NCBI GenBank assembly: GCA_019242475.1
Contig: JAFAVK010000041.1
Coordinates: 1-64,000 of the forward strand
Length of the DNA: 64,000 nt
Reading direction: 5' to 3'
Source of the DNA: Acidobacteriota bacterium
GTDB lineage: Bacteria > Acidobacteriota > Blastocatellia > Pyrinomonadales > Pyrinomonadaceae
Shown: one piece after another, positions 27,123 to 35,602 of the stretch
How the letters are laid out: each line of letters opens with the position of its first letter
How positions within the stretch are numbered: position 1 is the stretch's first letter
The notes under the pieces: model-generated
Told to the model about the DNA's origin: nothing
Database searches by the model: none
What the model saw: the letters and a program-made list of their open reading frames with translations, nothing else
Position numbers and translations under genes: made by a program

Positions 27123-28211
27123 TTACCTGAAGACGCGCTCCATCTCGAAGTCGATGTAACGGTTGAGGTAGACCTGATACCCGTCTCTGAACGTGACGCG
27201 GCAGGTGCATAGGAAGGGGCCGTAGGCCGAGGTCGAGATGCCGACGAGCCCACCCGCGTTCGGCACTTTGAAGACCTTGCTCCCCCAGTAAGGCCCGAGG
27301 AAAAACTCCGCCGCGGTCACGTCGCTCAAATCTTTGAGGTTGTCGTAGGGGCTTCTCACGAGGTAGATGAAGACATCGAACTTCTGCCCCTTCACCTTGG
27401 AAGGGGTAATGACGTGGGCTAGAAAGACGCGCCGGGTCTCTTGATAGGTGCCTTCGCGGTTCTCGTTCCAAACCCGCGCCAACTTGTCCCGCGCGCCCGC
27501 GAGACTCTCGTCGTAGCCCTCCCGAGGCGTCGGAAGCAGGTACTCAGCTGGTGCCGCCGCCGCCGCGCTAAAATAGTCGTCGCGCGCCGCCGCGGCCGAA
27601 GCTCTTTTTTTCGAGCCGCCGACCTTAGCGCCCCCCTTGCGCCCGCTCTTCCTCGAAGGCCCCACCTTCTTCAGTCCCTTAATGCCAGCCTTCCTGTCAT
27701 AGCTTGGCGGCTCGGGGGCCGGGGGGCTGACGTGTTTCATCTTCTGAACAGAAAAGTATCTCCCGAGGTCAGCCGCGACCATCGCCGCCAGTTCGTATTC
27801 GGTCGAAAAGGTCTCGCAGATGTGATCCGATTTCAGCCTCTGTTTGAACCGGCGTAGTCTTACTTCAGACGCGCCCTTATCGAAGTTGGCAGGCTTCCAC
27901 GCTGCCTCGTCGCTCACCAGGTAGATGAAGCGGGGCAGTCCCGCCAGCGTCGCCGCCTCGTATTCAAGTTCGGTGATCGACTTGGTCTCGCCCTTCGGGA
28001 CGAAGCCGTACCTGTGAGCGTAGATGCCGACGAAGACGTCGCTCTCGTCCCGTATCACGCGCACGCACTCCTCCAGCGGGCGCTCGTCGCGGGCGCCAAA
28101 GCGCTCCATCGACTTGTCGGCCCCGCCGAGGCGCTGGATGAACTTGATAACCTCTTTGCGGAACTCCTTGAGGTCTACGTAGGTGGAGGAGATGAAGACT
28201 CTGTGTTCCAT
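27123..28211 (-). CDS. DUF4062 protein with pYEATS-like C-terminal domain
   Basis: A 362-aa two-domain protein. Residues 1-110 carry the DUF4062 pattern: VFISSTYVDLKEFRKEV at the start, then 'DVFVGIYAHRYGFVP' and 'SITELEYEAATLAGLPRFIYLV', a TIR/STIR-related nucleotide-processing fold found in conflict systems. A basic linker with Lys/Ala-rich low complexity (about 180-225) follows. The C-terminal 110 residues end 'VTFRDGYQVYLNRYIDFEM', matching what I recall of prokaryotic YEATS-like domains, which are thought to sense ligands. A stress or defence effector is a reasonable inference. It has no obvious operon partner. Confidence 0.7.
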   Translation of the reverse strand: MEHRVFISSTYVDLKEFRKEVIKFIQRLGGADKSMERFGARDERPLEECVRVIRDESDVFVGIYAHRYGFVPKGETKSITELEYEAATLAGLPRFIYLVSDEAAWKPANFDKGASEVRLRRFKQRLKSDHICETFSTEYELAAMVAADLGRYFSVQKMKHVSPPAPEPPSYDRKAGIKGLKKVGPSRKSGRKGGAKVGGSKKRASAAAARDDYFSAAAAAPAEYLLPTPREGYDESLAGARDKLARVWNENREGTYQETRRVFLAHVITPSKVKGQKFDVFIYLVRSPYDNLKDLSDVTAAEFFLGPYWGSKVFKVPNAGGLVGISTSAYGPFLCTCRVTFRDGYQVYLNRYIDFEMERVFR

Positions 28212-28250
28212 ATGCCTTTGCGCGGAAGGCGCCGGCGGCGTGCGGGCGGT

Positions 28251-29780
28251 TCAGGCGCCGGCGGCCTTCTCGGCGGGGCGCCAGCGGAGGACGGGCTTGC
28301 GGGCGGCGGCGGCCTCGTCGAGCCGGCCGACGCGCGTGGTGTGCGGGGCGTCGAGCACCGTCTGTGCGTCCTCGACGGCCTCGCGCGCGATCTCCTTCAT
28401 GGCATCCACGAACTGCTGAAGCTCCGCGCGCCCGACCGACTCGGTCGGCTCAATCAACATCGCGCCCTGCACGATGAGCGGGAAGTAGATCGTCATCGGG
28501 TGGAAGCCGTAGTCGATGAGCCGCTTCGCGATGTCGAGCGTGTGAACCCCTTTGCGCGTCTGCCGCTTGTCGGTGAAGAGGCACTCGTGCATCGGCGGCG
28601 AGTCGAAGGGGCGGTCGAAGGTTTCGGCCAGCCCCTGCGCAATGTAGCGCGCGTTCAGGACGGCCGCCTCGGTCGCCTCGCGCAGCCCGTCGTGGCCGTG
28701 CGTCAGGATGTACGCGAGCGCGCGCAGGTGCATCCCGAAGTTGCCGTAGAAAGCCTTGACGCGCCCGATAGACTGCGGCCGTTCGGAGTCTAGTTTGTAA
28801 GCGGCGGCGCCCGTCTTGACGACGCGCGGGACGGGCAGGAACGGCTCAAGCTCGGCGGTGCAGCAGCAGGGGCCGGAGCCGGGGCCGCCGCCGCCGTGCG
28901 GGGTCGAGAAAGTCTTGTGCAAATTGAGGTGAATCACGTCCACGCCCATGTCGCCGGGGCGCGCGACGCCGACCAGCGCGTTCATGTTCGCGCCGTCCAT
29001 GTAGACGAGCCCGCCCGCCCCGTGGACGATGTCGCAAATCTCCCTGATGTTGCGCTCGAAGATGCCGCACGTGTTCGGGTTGGTCAGCATCAGGCCGGCC
29101 ACCTCGCCCGCGGCGCACAGCTCGCGCAGGTGTTCGAGGTCGGTCAAGCCCTCGCTGGTCGAGCGGATGGTCTTGACCGTGAAGCCCGAGAGGTGCGCCG
29201 AGGCGGGGTTCGTCCCGTGCGCCGAGTCTGGGATGAGCATCAGCTTGCGGCGCTGCGCCTCGTCCGAGGTCGTGCCGTCGCGCGCGTCGAGGGCGGCGCG
29301 GATCATCATCACGCCGGTCATCTCGCCGTGCGCGCCCGCGGCCGGTTGCAGGGAGACGCCGGGCAGGCCGGTGATTTCGGCGAGGTGCTGCTGCAACTCG
29401 TACATCACCTGGAGTGCGCCCTGCGCGTCCTCTTCGGGCGCGAGCGGGTGGAGATTGGCGAAGCCGGGGATGCGCGCGACCTTTTCATTCAGCCGCGAGT
29501 TGTACTTCATCGTGCAGGAGCCGAGCGGGTAGAGGCCGAGGTCGATGTTGTAGTTCCACGTCGAGATGCGCGTGAAGTGTCGCACCACGTCGGGCTCGGA
29601 CAGCTCGGGGACGCCTTCGAGGTCGTCTTCGCGGCGCAGCTCGGCCGGGAGCAGCTCGTCCGGCGAGGTCTCCTCCACGTCGAGCGCGGGCAGGCGGTAG
29701 CCGCGCCGACCCGTCTGCGAGCGCTCGAAGACGAGCGCCTCGTTCTGCGTGACGTGCGTTGTCGCTTTCGTGATGGTCAT
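28251..29780 (-). CDS. gcvPB: Glycine dehydrogenase (decarboxylating) subunit 2
   Basis: A 509-aa C-terminal half of the split P-protein. With GcvPA it decarboxylates glycine and passes the aminomethyl group to the lipoyl arm of GcvH. The PLP lysine is K289 in 'HLNLHKTFSTPHGGGG'; 'DSAHGTNPASA' and 'TNPNTCGIFE' are family motifs, and 'YPLGSCTMKYN' lies near the N-terminus. It overlaps gcvPA by 4 nt (ATGA), indicating coupled translation and equimolar subunits. It is the last gene of the gcvT-gcvH-gcvPA-gcvPB operon. Confidence 0.95.
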   Translation of the reverse strand: MTITKATTHVTQNEALVFERSQTGRRGYRLPALDVEETSPDELLPAELRREDDLEGVPELSEPDVVRHFTRISTWNYNIDLGLYPLGSCTMKYNSRLNEKVARIPGFANLHPLAPEEDAQGALQVMYELQQHLAEITGLPGVSLQPAAGAHGEMTGVMMIRAALDARDGTTSDEAQRRKLMLIPDSAHGTNPASAHLSGFTVKTIRSTSEGLTDLEHLRELCAAGEVAGLMLTNPNTCGIFERNIREICDIVHGAGGLVYMDGANMNALVGVARPGDMGVDVIHLNLHKTFSTPHGGGGPGSGPCCCTAELEPFLPVPRVVKTGAAAYKLDSERPQSIGRVKAFYGNFGMHLRALAYILTHGHDGLREATEAAVLNARYIAQGLAETFDRPFDSPPMHECLFTDKRQTRKGVHTLDIAKRLIDYGFHPMTIYFPLIVQGAMLIEPTESVGRAELQQFVDAMKEIAREAVEDAQTVLDAPHTTRVGRLDEAAAARKPVLRWRPAEKAAGA

Positions 29781-31117
29781 GAAGCTTTGAGCCCTTCGAC
29801 GAGGGCGTCGATGTCCGCGCGCCTGTTCGTCTCGGTGACGCAGACGAGGAAGTCGTTCGGCCGGTCGGGGGAGTAGCGCGAAAGCGCGAGCCCGCCCGTC
29901 ACGTTGTGGCTCTCGGCCAGGCGGCGCAGGAGCGAGGCGGCGTCAGAAGGAGCGCGGACGACGAACTCGTTGAAGACGGGCGCGGAGTGGGGGAGCGAGA
30001 AGCCCTCAATCGCCGAAATCTGCCTCCGCGCGTAGGCGGCCTTCTGCGCGCACTGCTCGGCGACCTCTTGCAGGCCGCGGCGCCCGAGCGTCGTCATGTA
30101 AATCGTCGCGGCCAGCGCGATGAGCCCCTCGTTCGTGCAGATGTTCGACGTGGCCTTCTCGCGCCGGATGTGCTGCTCGCGCGTGGCGAGCGTGAGCACG
30201 AAGCCGCGGCGCCCCTCCTTGTCGTAGGCGACGCCGGCGAGGCGGCCCGGAATCTGCCGCGCGTACTTCTCGCGCGTGGCGAAGAGGCCGACGTACGGGC
30301 CGCCGAAAGAGACGGGCACGCCGAACGACTGCCCCTCGGCGACGACGATGTCCGCCCCGCACGCGCCGGGCGAGCGCAGCAGCCCGAGCGACGCGGCCTC
30401 CGTCACGACGACGACGAGCAGCGCCCCCGCCGCGTGTACCTGCTCGGCGAAAGACTTCAGCTCTTCCACGCAGCCGAAGAAGTTCGGCGACTGGACGACG
30501 ACCGCGGCCACGTCCTTCTCAAGCGCCGAAGGGTCGAGCGTGGTGCGGCCGCTCGCCTCGTCAACTTCTAACCTGCCAAGTTCAATCCCCGCGTGCGCGA
30601 CGTAGGTCTCGGCGACTTGCAGGTATTCCGGATGCACGGCGGCCGAGACGAGCACGCGCGAGCGGCGGGTGACGCGCTCGGCCATCAAGACGGCCTCGGC
30701 CATCGCGGTCGAGCCGTCGTACATCGACGCGTTCGCCACGTCCATGCCCGTCAACTGGCAGACGAGCGTCTGGAACTCGAAGATGGCTTGCAGAGTCCCC
30801 TGCGAAATCTCCGGCTGGTAGGGCGTGTAGGCGGTGAAGAACTCGGAGCGCTGGATGAGACTGTCCACGATGGTCGGCGCGTAGTGCGAGTAGGCGCCCG
30901 CGCCGAGGAAGCTCGGGCGGCGCGCCGCGGCGTTCTTCGCCGCCATCGACTCGAACAGTTCCAGTAGTTCCGATTCGGCGAGCGCCGCGGGCGTGTCGAG
31001 CTGGCGCTTGAGCAGTACGTCCGCGGGGATCGAGTCGAACAGCTCTGCGGCCGAGCCGAGCCCGAGGCCGCGGAGCATCTCCTGCCGCTCTTCCGGCGAG
31101 TTAGGGATGTAGCGCAC
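29777..31117 (-). CDS. gcvPA: Glycine dehydrogenase (decarboxylating) subunit 1
   Basis: A 446-aa N-terminal half of the split P-protein. It begins 'MRYIPNSPEERQEMLRGLG' and has 'SFLGAGAYSHYAPTIVDSL', 'TAYTPYQPEISQGTLQAIFEFQ' and 'DVANASMYDGSTAMAEA', all characteristic of GcvPA. The residue order ends with 'NVTGGLALSRYSP'. It forms the alpha2beta2 P-protein with GcvPB. It lies 9 nt after gcvH and overlaps gcvPB by 4 nt. Confidence 0.95.
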   Translation of the reverse strand: MRYIPNSPEERQEMLRGLGLGSAAELFDSIPADVLLKRQLDTPAALAESELLELFESMAAKNAAARRPSFLGAGAYSHYAPTIVDSLIQRSEFFTAYTPYQPEISQGTLQAIFEFQTLVCQLTGMDVANASMYDGSTAMAEAVLMAERVTRRSRVLVSAAVHPEYLQVAETYVAHAGIELGRLEVDEASGRTTLDPSALEKDVAAVVVQSPNFFGCVEELKSFAEQVHAAGALLVVVVTEAASLGLLRSPGACGADIVVAEGQSFGVPVSFGGPYVGLFATREKYARQIPGRLAGVAYDKEGRRGFVLTLATREQHIRREKATSNICTNEGLIALAATIYMTTLGRRGLQEVAEQCAQKAAYARRQISAIEGFSLPHSAPVFNEFVVRAPSDAASLLRRLAESHNVTGGLALSRYSPDRPNDFLVCVTETNRRADIDALVEGLKAS

Positions 31118-31126
31118 GGCCTTCTC

Positions 31127-31516
31127 TTACTCCAACGACCCGATGTAGTCCTCGTACTCGGCCGCGGACAAAAGGCTGTCCACCTCGCCGCGGTTCGAGA
31201 GCTTGACGCGCAGCATCCAGCCGTCGCCGTACGGGTCTGTGTTGACCTTCTCGGGCTCGTCCGTCAGCGACTCGTTGACCTCCGTGACCTCGCCCGCGAC
31301 GGGGAGGAACAGCTCGGAGACGGCCTTGACCGACTCGACCGAGCCGAACGTGTCGTGCGCCGCGAAGGTCTCGCCCGACTTCGGCAGCTCGACGTAGACG
31401 ACATCGCCCAGCGAGTGCTGCGCGTGGTCGGTGATGCCGACCGTGCCCGTCTCGCCCTCGACCCTCAGCCACTCGTGATCCTTGCTGTAGTACAAGCCTT
31501 CGGGAACGTTTGCCAT
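31127..31516 (-). CDS. gcvH: Glycine cleavage system H protein
   Basis: A 129-aa lipoyl carrier shuttling the aminomethyl and methylene intermediates among P, T and L proteins. The lipoylated lysine is K64 in 'GSVESVKAVSELFLPV'. The fold start 'SKDHEWLRVEGETGTVGITDHAQ' is standard. The L protein (lipoamide dehydrogenase) is not in this window. The gap to gcvT (129 nt) is filled by the IR2 inverted repeat, so expression of gcvH-PA-PB may be partly uncoupled from gcvT. Confidence 0.95.
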   Translation of the reverse strand: MANVPEGLYYSKDHEWLRVEGETGTVGITDHAQHSLGDVVYVELPKSGETFAAHDTFGSVESVKAVSELFLPVAGEVTEVNESLTDEPEKVNTDPYGDGWMLRVKLSNRGEVDSLLSAAEYEDYIGSLE

Positions 31517-31531
31517 GAGTCTCCTTTGATT

Positions 31532-31653
31532 AGTAGGCAGTAGGCAGATGGCAGTAGGCAGTTAAGAACCTTAATTCGAGCGGTCGAAATTAAACCTTCA
31601 ACACACGTCACGCGGGGCGGTTGCCTACTGCCATCTGCCTACTGCCTACTTCT
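31532..31653. repeat. Inverted repeat of TAGGCAG units (IR2)
   Basis: The left arm (31532-31562) is tandem TAGGCAG with one variant (agatggcag). The right arm (31621-31650) is its reverse complement, with about 58 nt between. It sits between gcvT and gcvH inside an operon, an unusual position for this family. Confidence 0.85.
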
Positions 31654-32764
31654 TCTCCCTCTTATAAAACGGCACGGGGACGATCTGCGCGGCGACTTTC
31701 CGGCCGCGCACGTCTACCTGGATTTCGCGGCCGACGGTCGCGTGCTCGGCGGGGACGTAGGCCATGCCGATGTTCTTCTTGAGGAAAGGCGCGGGGCTGC
31801 CGGAGGTGACGTGGCCGGCGCGGGAGCCTTCGACGTACACGTCCTGGCCGTCGCGCGCGATGCCGCGTTCGGTGACCTCGAAGCCGACGAGCTTGCGCGT
31901 GACGCCCTCCTCCTTCTGGCGCGCGAGCACGTCGCGCCCCGTGAAGTCGCCCTTGTTGAGCTTCGTGATCCAGCCGAGGTTGGCTTCGAGGAGCGTCGTC
32001 TCCTCCGTAATCTCGTGGCCGTAGAGTGCCATCCCTGCTTCGAGCCGCAGGGTGTTGCGCGCCGCGAGCCCGCAGGGCAGCACGCCGTCGGGCTCTCCGT
32101 AGCGGCCGGCGTCGAGCATCTTCTGCCACAACGCTTCGGCGTGCTCGGGCGCGGCGTAGACCTCGAAGCCGTCCTCGCCGGTGTAGCCCGTGCGCGAGAT
32201 GATGGCGTCAACGCCGTCAACTTTGCCTTCGCGGAAGTGGTAATACTTGATCTCTTCGAGCGGCGTCTCGGTGAGCGTCTGAAGTATTGAGAGCGCCGAG
32301 GGGCCTTGCAGCGCGATCTGGCAGAAGTCGGCGGAGCGGTTCGTGAGCTGCACGTCCTCTTCGCCGCGGTGCGAGTTGAGCCAGTCCCAGTCCTTCTCCG
32401 TGGTCGAGGCGTTGACGACGAGCAGGAGGTGCTCGGGGCCGAAGCGGTAGACGAGCAGGTCGTCCACGACCGTCCCTCGCTCGGTCGTCAGGGCCGTGTA
32501 ATGCGCCTGTCCGTCAACGAGCTTCGACGCGTCGTTCGAGCAGAGGCGGTTGACGAAGGCGATGGCGCCGGGGCCGCGCACCTCGATCTCGCCCATGTGC
32601 GAAACGTCGAAGAGGCCGGCGCGCGTGCGCGTCGCCTGGTGCTCTTCGACCGTGCCGGCCGGGTACTGGACGGGCATGTCCCAGCCGCCGAACTCGACCA
32701 TGCGGCCGCCCAGGCGGCGGTGCATCGCGTTCAGGGGCGTCTGCTTCAGCGTGGTCGCGCTCAC
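31646..32764 (-). CDS. gcvT: Aminomethyltransferase (glycine cleavage T protein)
   Basis: A 372-aa folate-dependent enzyme releasing ammonia and forming methylene-THF from the H-protein intermediate. It begins 'LKQTPLNAMHRRLGGRMVEFGGWDMPVQYP'; 'LFDVSHMGEIEVRG' contains the catalytic/folate-site Asp, and 'RTGYTGEDGFEVY' is a family signature. The size is standard. It heads the gcv operon. The stop falls at the edge of the IR2 repeat. The upstream 190 nt contains TTGACG and a weak -10 (TTAGGT) at 17-nt spacing, and no convincing glycine riboswitch. Confidence 0.95.
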   Translation of the reverse strand: MSATTLKQTPLNAMHRRLGGRMVEFGGWDMPVQYPAGTVEEHQATRTRAGLFDVSHMGEIEVRGPGAIAFVNRLCSNDASKLVDGQAHYTALTTERGTVVDDLLVYRFGPEHLLLVVNASTTEKDWDWLNSHRGEEDVQLTNRSADFCQIALQGPSALSILQTLTETPLEEIKYYHFREGKVDGVDAIISRTGYTGEDGFEVYAAPEHAEALWQKMLDAGRYGEPDGVLPCGLAARNTLRLEAGMALYGHEITEETTLLEANLGWITKLNKGDFTGRDVLARQKEEGVTRKLVGFEVTERGIARDGQDVYVEGSRAGHVTSGSPAPFLKKNIGMAYVPAEHATVGREIQVDVRGRKVAAQIVPVPFYKREKK

Positions 32765-32958
32765 ACCTTTTTCCTAAGTCTGCCGGACGAAATGTTAAGT
32801 TTATTGAACGAAGCTGAAACCTAACACGCCGCCCGAGAGGCCGTCAAGCGAGTGCCCGTGCGCGGGAAACGGGGCCGCACGCGAGGCCGCGGGGAGGTGC
32901 TTCGGCGCCCCGAATCGGTTTAATTTTAGGCCGCGCACGCGCTAGTATAAGGCCCGTG

Positions 32959-34254
32959 ATGAGAACCAGCGTCAACGCGATTCGGGCGAAAAGCCGCCGC
33001 CGGAAACTCCCTTCAATCTTAATCTGCATACTGACGACGGTCGCCCTCGGCGCCGTCGCCGTGCGCGCGCAGGAGGGCGACCTGACGGGCAGCGTGGGCG
33101 TCTTCATCGAGCCGAAGCGCGGGAGGGAGCCGGCGCCGCGCGAGCGCAACGCGCCGGCCCGCACGGCCCCGCGCCGCGCGAGGACGAAGCCAACCACTGC
33201 GAACACTGCTCCGAACACTCCTAACCCGACGAACACGAAGCCTCCGGTGAAGACCACGCCGGCCGTCACCGCCGAGTCGCTCAACGCGCGCGCAGGGGCG
33301 GCCATCGAGGCGGGGCGCTTCGCCGACGCGGTCGAGCCTTTGAACCAGGCCCTCAAGCTCAAGCCCGATTACGCCGACGCGCACTACAACCTCGGCGTCG
33401 CGCTCGGCGCGCTGGGGCGGCAGGACGAGGCCATCGAGTCCTTCAAGCGCGCCGTCGCCCTCGACCCCGACGACTCGGAGGCGCAGTTCGACCTGGGCGA
33501 GGCGCTCTACGCGAAGGGCAGGTACGCCGAGGCGGCCGACGCCTTCGCGCACGTGACGCGCGTCGCGCAGGTGAACGCAGAGGCGTTCGAGAACCTCGGA
33601 GACTCTTACCGCGAGCTGAACCGGTTCGCGGAGGCGGCCGCCGCCTACCGGGACGCGGCGCGTTTGAAGCCGGGCGACGCGGAGGTCTTGAAGAAGTACG
33701 GCTTCGCGCTCGGGCGCAGCAAGCAGTGGCCCGAGGCCACCGACGCCTTGAAGAAGGCGCTGGCGCTCAAGCCCGACGACGCGGACGTGGCCGTCAACCT
33801 CGCGTGGGTCTACAACAACTCGGGGCAGTACCGCCTGTCCATTGAGCTGCTCAAGCCGGTCGTCGCCGCGCACCCGGAGATGACGGCCGCGCTCTTCAAC
33901 CTCGGCACGGCCTACGGCCACCTCGCGCTGAAGGGGGCGAAGGACGACAAGGAGAGGAAGGCGCTCTTCGCGTCGGCCGTGGAGACGCTCAGCCAGGTCA
34001 TCCGTCTCAAGCCCGACTGGCCCGAGGCGCACAACAACCTCGGCGTCGCGCTGGGCAGCCTCGGCCGCTTCAAAGAGGCCGTGGCCGCGCACGCGGAGGC
34101 CGTCAGGCTCAAGCCCGACTACGCCGGCGCGCTCTTCAACCTCGCCTACGCCTACAGGAAGAGCGGGGACAAGAAGAAGGCTTTGGAGACTTACGAAAAA
34201 CTCAAGGCCGTCAACCCGGGGATGGCGGAGAGGCTCTACCCGTTGGTGAGGTAA
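32959..34254 (+). CDS. Exported TPR-repeat protein
   Basis: A protein of about 431 aa. After a basic start and signal-like segment (SILICILTTVALGAVAVRAQ) is a Pro/Thr/Asn-rich linker (about 55-105), followed by roughly nine tetratricopeptide repeats. The repeats are recognisable as 'ALKLKPDYADAHYNLGVALGALGRQDEAIESF' style 34-mers. Such arrays scaffold protein interactions in the periplasm or outer membrane; the partner is unknown. GTG at 32956 immediately precedes the chosen ATG. A -10-like TATAAG lies about 12 nt upstream. Confidence 0.82.
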   Translation: MRTSVNAIRAKSRRRKLPSILICILTTVALGAVAVRAQEGDLTGSVGVFIEPKRGREPAPRERNAPARTAPRRARTKPTTANTAPNTPNPTNTKPPVKTTPAVTAESLNARAGAAIEAGRFADAVEPLNQALKLKPDYADAHYNLGVALGALGRQDEAIESFKRAVALDPDDSEAQFDLGEALYAKGRYAEAADAFAHVTRVAQVNAEAFENLGDSYRELNRFAEAAAAYRDAARLKPGDAEVLKKYGFALGRSKQWPEATDALKKALALKPDDADVAVNLAWVYNNSGQYRLSIELLKPVVAAHPEMTAALFNLGTAYGHLALKGAKDDKERKALFASAVETLSQVIRLKPDWPEAHNNLGVALGSLGRFKEAVAAHAEAVRLKPDYAGALFNLAYAYRKSGDKKKALETYEKLKAVNPGMAERLYPLVR

Positions 34255-34256
34255 GA

Positions 34257-34372
34257 AGGCAAAAGGCAAAAGTTAAGAGATAAAGGAAGCGCGGCTCTCA
34301 TCATTCGTCGATGAGAGCCGCGCCCTTTTTATCTCTTAACTTTTGCCCTTTGCCTTTTGCCTTTTGCCTTCT
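34257..34372. repeat. Inverted repeat of TTTTGCC units with core hairpin (IR3)
   Basis: The left arm (34257-34284) reads aaggcaaaaggcaaaagttaa; the right arm (34330-34370) is the complement with an extra unit. The core gcgcggctctcat/atgagagccgcgc is a strong hairpin followed by T5. It separates the convergent TPR and anti-sigma genes and could terminate both. Confidence 0.85.
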
Positions 34373-35174
34373 AATAGCTGTTGTCGGCGACGTTCATCTT
34401 CTGGAGGACGAAGACGACGCGCATGGTCTGGGGGCGCCGGTCGAGCGAGGCGGGGACGAAGGCGGGGTTCTTGCGCAGGGCGATCTGGAGGTCTTCGACC
34501 ATGCGCCGGTTGCGGGGCGGCTCGACCACCTCGGCGAGCGAGGCGGAGCCGTTAGCGTACACGTCGGCGACCACGATCATGTCGTCGTCGTCGGGGTTGC
34601 CGTCGCGCGGCGGCACGACCGTCAGCGCGGCCAGCGCGCCGCGGGGGTTGAGCGTCGGCGACTCGGGGCCGAAGGTGTTGGCGCGCACCGCGGCCGCGAG
34701 GTCGGGCGCGAGCGGGCGGGTCACGTCGTAGCCGCTGCCGTCGAACCCGGGCACGGGCTGGCCGTTTTCGAGCGCCTGCGCCGCGGCCAGGTTGCGCAGG
34801 ATGACGAGCTGGTGCTTCAGCGCGCCGAAGACGGCGACGAAGAGGACGGCCGAGTAGACCGCGCCGACCGAGTAGGGCATCAGCCGCGCCGAGAGCCAGC
34901 GCGTGGCGCGCTCGACAGGGCTGAGGCGCGGCGCGGCCACGCGCGCGGCGCGCTCGATGATGAGGGCGTCGCGGATGGAGGCGGCCAGATCAGTCGGCGG
35001 GGCGGGGCGCGCCATGAGCGAGAGGCCGCGCACGATGGCGCGCGTCTCTTCGAGCTGATGACGGCAGACCGGGCACGCGCCGAGGTGCCCGGCCAGCGCC
35101 GCGCCCGCCTCGTGCGAGAGCGCGCCGTCGAGGTACGGCGAGAAAGCCTTCTGGGATTCCGAACACGTCATCAT
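34371..35174 (-). CDS. Anti-sigma factor with zinc-binding domain, TM segment and TonB-like C-terminus
   Basis: A 267-aa protein. The N-terminal anti-sigma zinc motif H30-x3-C34-x2-C37 (HLGACPVC) marks a ZAS/zf-HC2 domain that holds an ECF sigma factor. A hydrophobic segment (about 115-140) predicts one membrane span. The extracytoplasmic C-terminus (about 195-267, 'VVADVYANGSASLAEVVEPP...ALRKNPAFVPASLD') resembles a TonB C-terminal-like fold, an unusual sensor domain. The likely partner is the ECF sigma factor at 35601-36272, co-directional but 430 nt upstream and separated by two inverted repeats. Confidence 0.78.
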   Translation of the reverse strand: MMTCSESQKAFSPYLDGALSHEAGAALAGHLGACPVCRHQLEETRAIVRGLSLMARPAPPTDLAASIRDALIIERAARVAAPRLSPVERATRWLSARLMPYSVGAVYSAVLFVAVFGALKHQLVILRNLAAAQALENGQPVPGFDGSGYDVTRPLAPDLAAAVRANTFGPESPTLNPRGALAALTVVPPRDGNPDDDDMIVVADVYANGSASLAEVVEPPRNRRMVEDLQIALRKNPAFVPASLDRRPQTMRVVFVLQKMNVADNSY

Positions 35175-35175
35175 A

Positions 35176-35245
35176 AAGCAGATGTCAGATGCCGGATGTC
35201 AGATGCTAGTTCTAACTGACATCTAGCATCTGACATCTAACATCT
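35176..35245. repeat. Inverted repeat of GATGTCA-type units (IR4)
   Basis: Left arm 35180-35209 (agatgtcagatgccggatgt ...) and right arm 35217-35245 are near-perfect complements with a 7-nt loop. It lies just upstream of the anti-sigma start, between it and the sigma gene. Confidence 0.85.
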
Positions 35246-35520
35246 CTCCTGGATGGCTGACCGACCCCGGCTGCTCCCTTTCAGAAAGGAAGCAGTTGCG
35301 GCGTGCTCGCCCTCGCGCGTGCGCCTCGGGGGCTTGGGGGGCGCGTCCGCCGGGCGGCGGTAGAAGAACGGGGTTGCTGGCCACGTTTTCAAAAACCGCC
35401 CGCCGGAATCCCTCCGAAGCCCGCCGGAGCCTTGCGCGGGACTCGCCTGCCTCCGCCGCTTCCTGACCCACATTTGGCACCGGGGTTCTCGGTTGAAGCC
35501 GGGGCGGGGCAGCCATCCGG
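35246..35520. other. Intergenic stretch between sigma and anti-sigma genes
   Basis: Two overlapping minus-strand frames (to 35473 and 35516) exist, but they lack ribosome sites and have arginine/proline-rich composition typical of shadow frames, so I do not call a gene. The palindrome ctttcagaaag (35279-35289) resembles ctttctgaaag at 38816-38826 upstream of another gene. Confidence 0.4.
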
Positions 35521-35602
35521 AATTTTTGATTTTTGATTTGCGATTCGAAGGCTGCCCCTCGGGGGCACTAAATCACAAATCGCAAATCAAAAATCAAAAT
35601 TT
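35521..35602. repeat. Inverted repeat of AATCAAA/TTTGATT units (IR5)
   Basis: Left arm aatttttgatttttgatttg (35521-35540) and continuation; right arm 35571-35602 is the complement; inside is a second hairpin ctgcccc-tcg-ggggca. It begins at the stop of the sigma-factor gene. Confidence 0.85.

Noticed and set aside
32765..32958. Glycine riboswitch upstream of the gcv operon
   Set aside because: No tandem glycine aptamer core or terminator-like expression platform is visible before gcvT.
35223..35516. Small genes between sigma and anti-sigma factor
   Set aside because: Two overlapping frames without ribosome sites and with Pro/Arg-rich composition; neither can be preferred.
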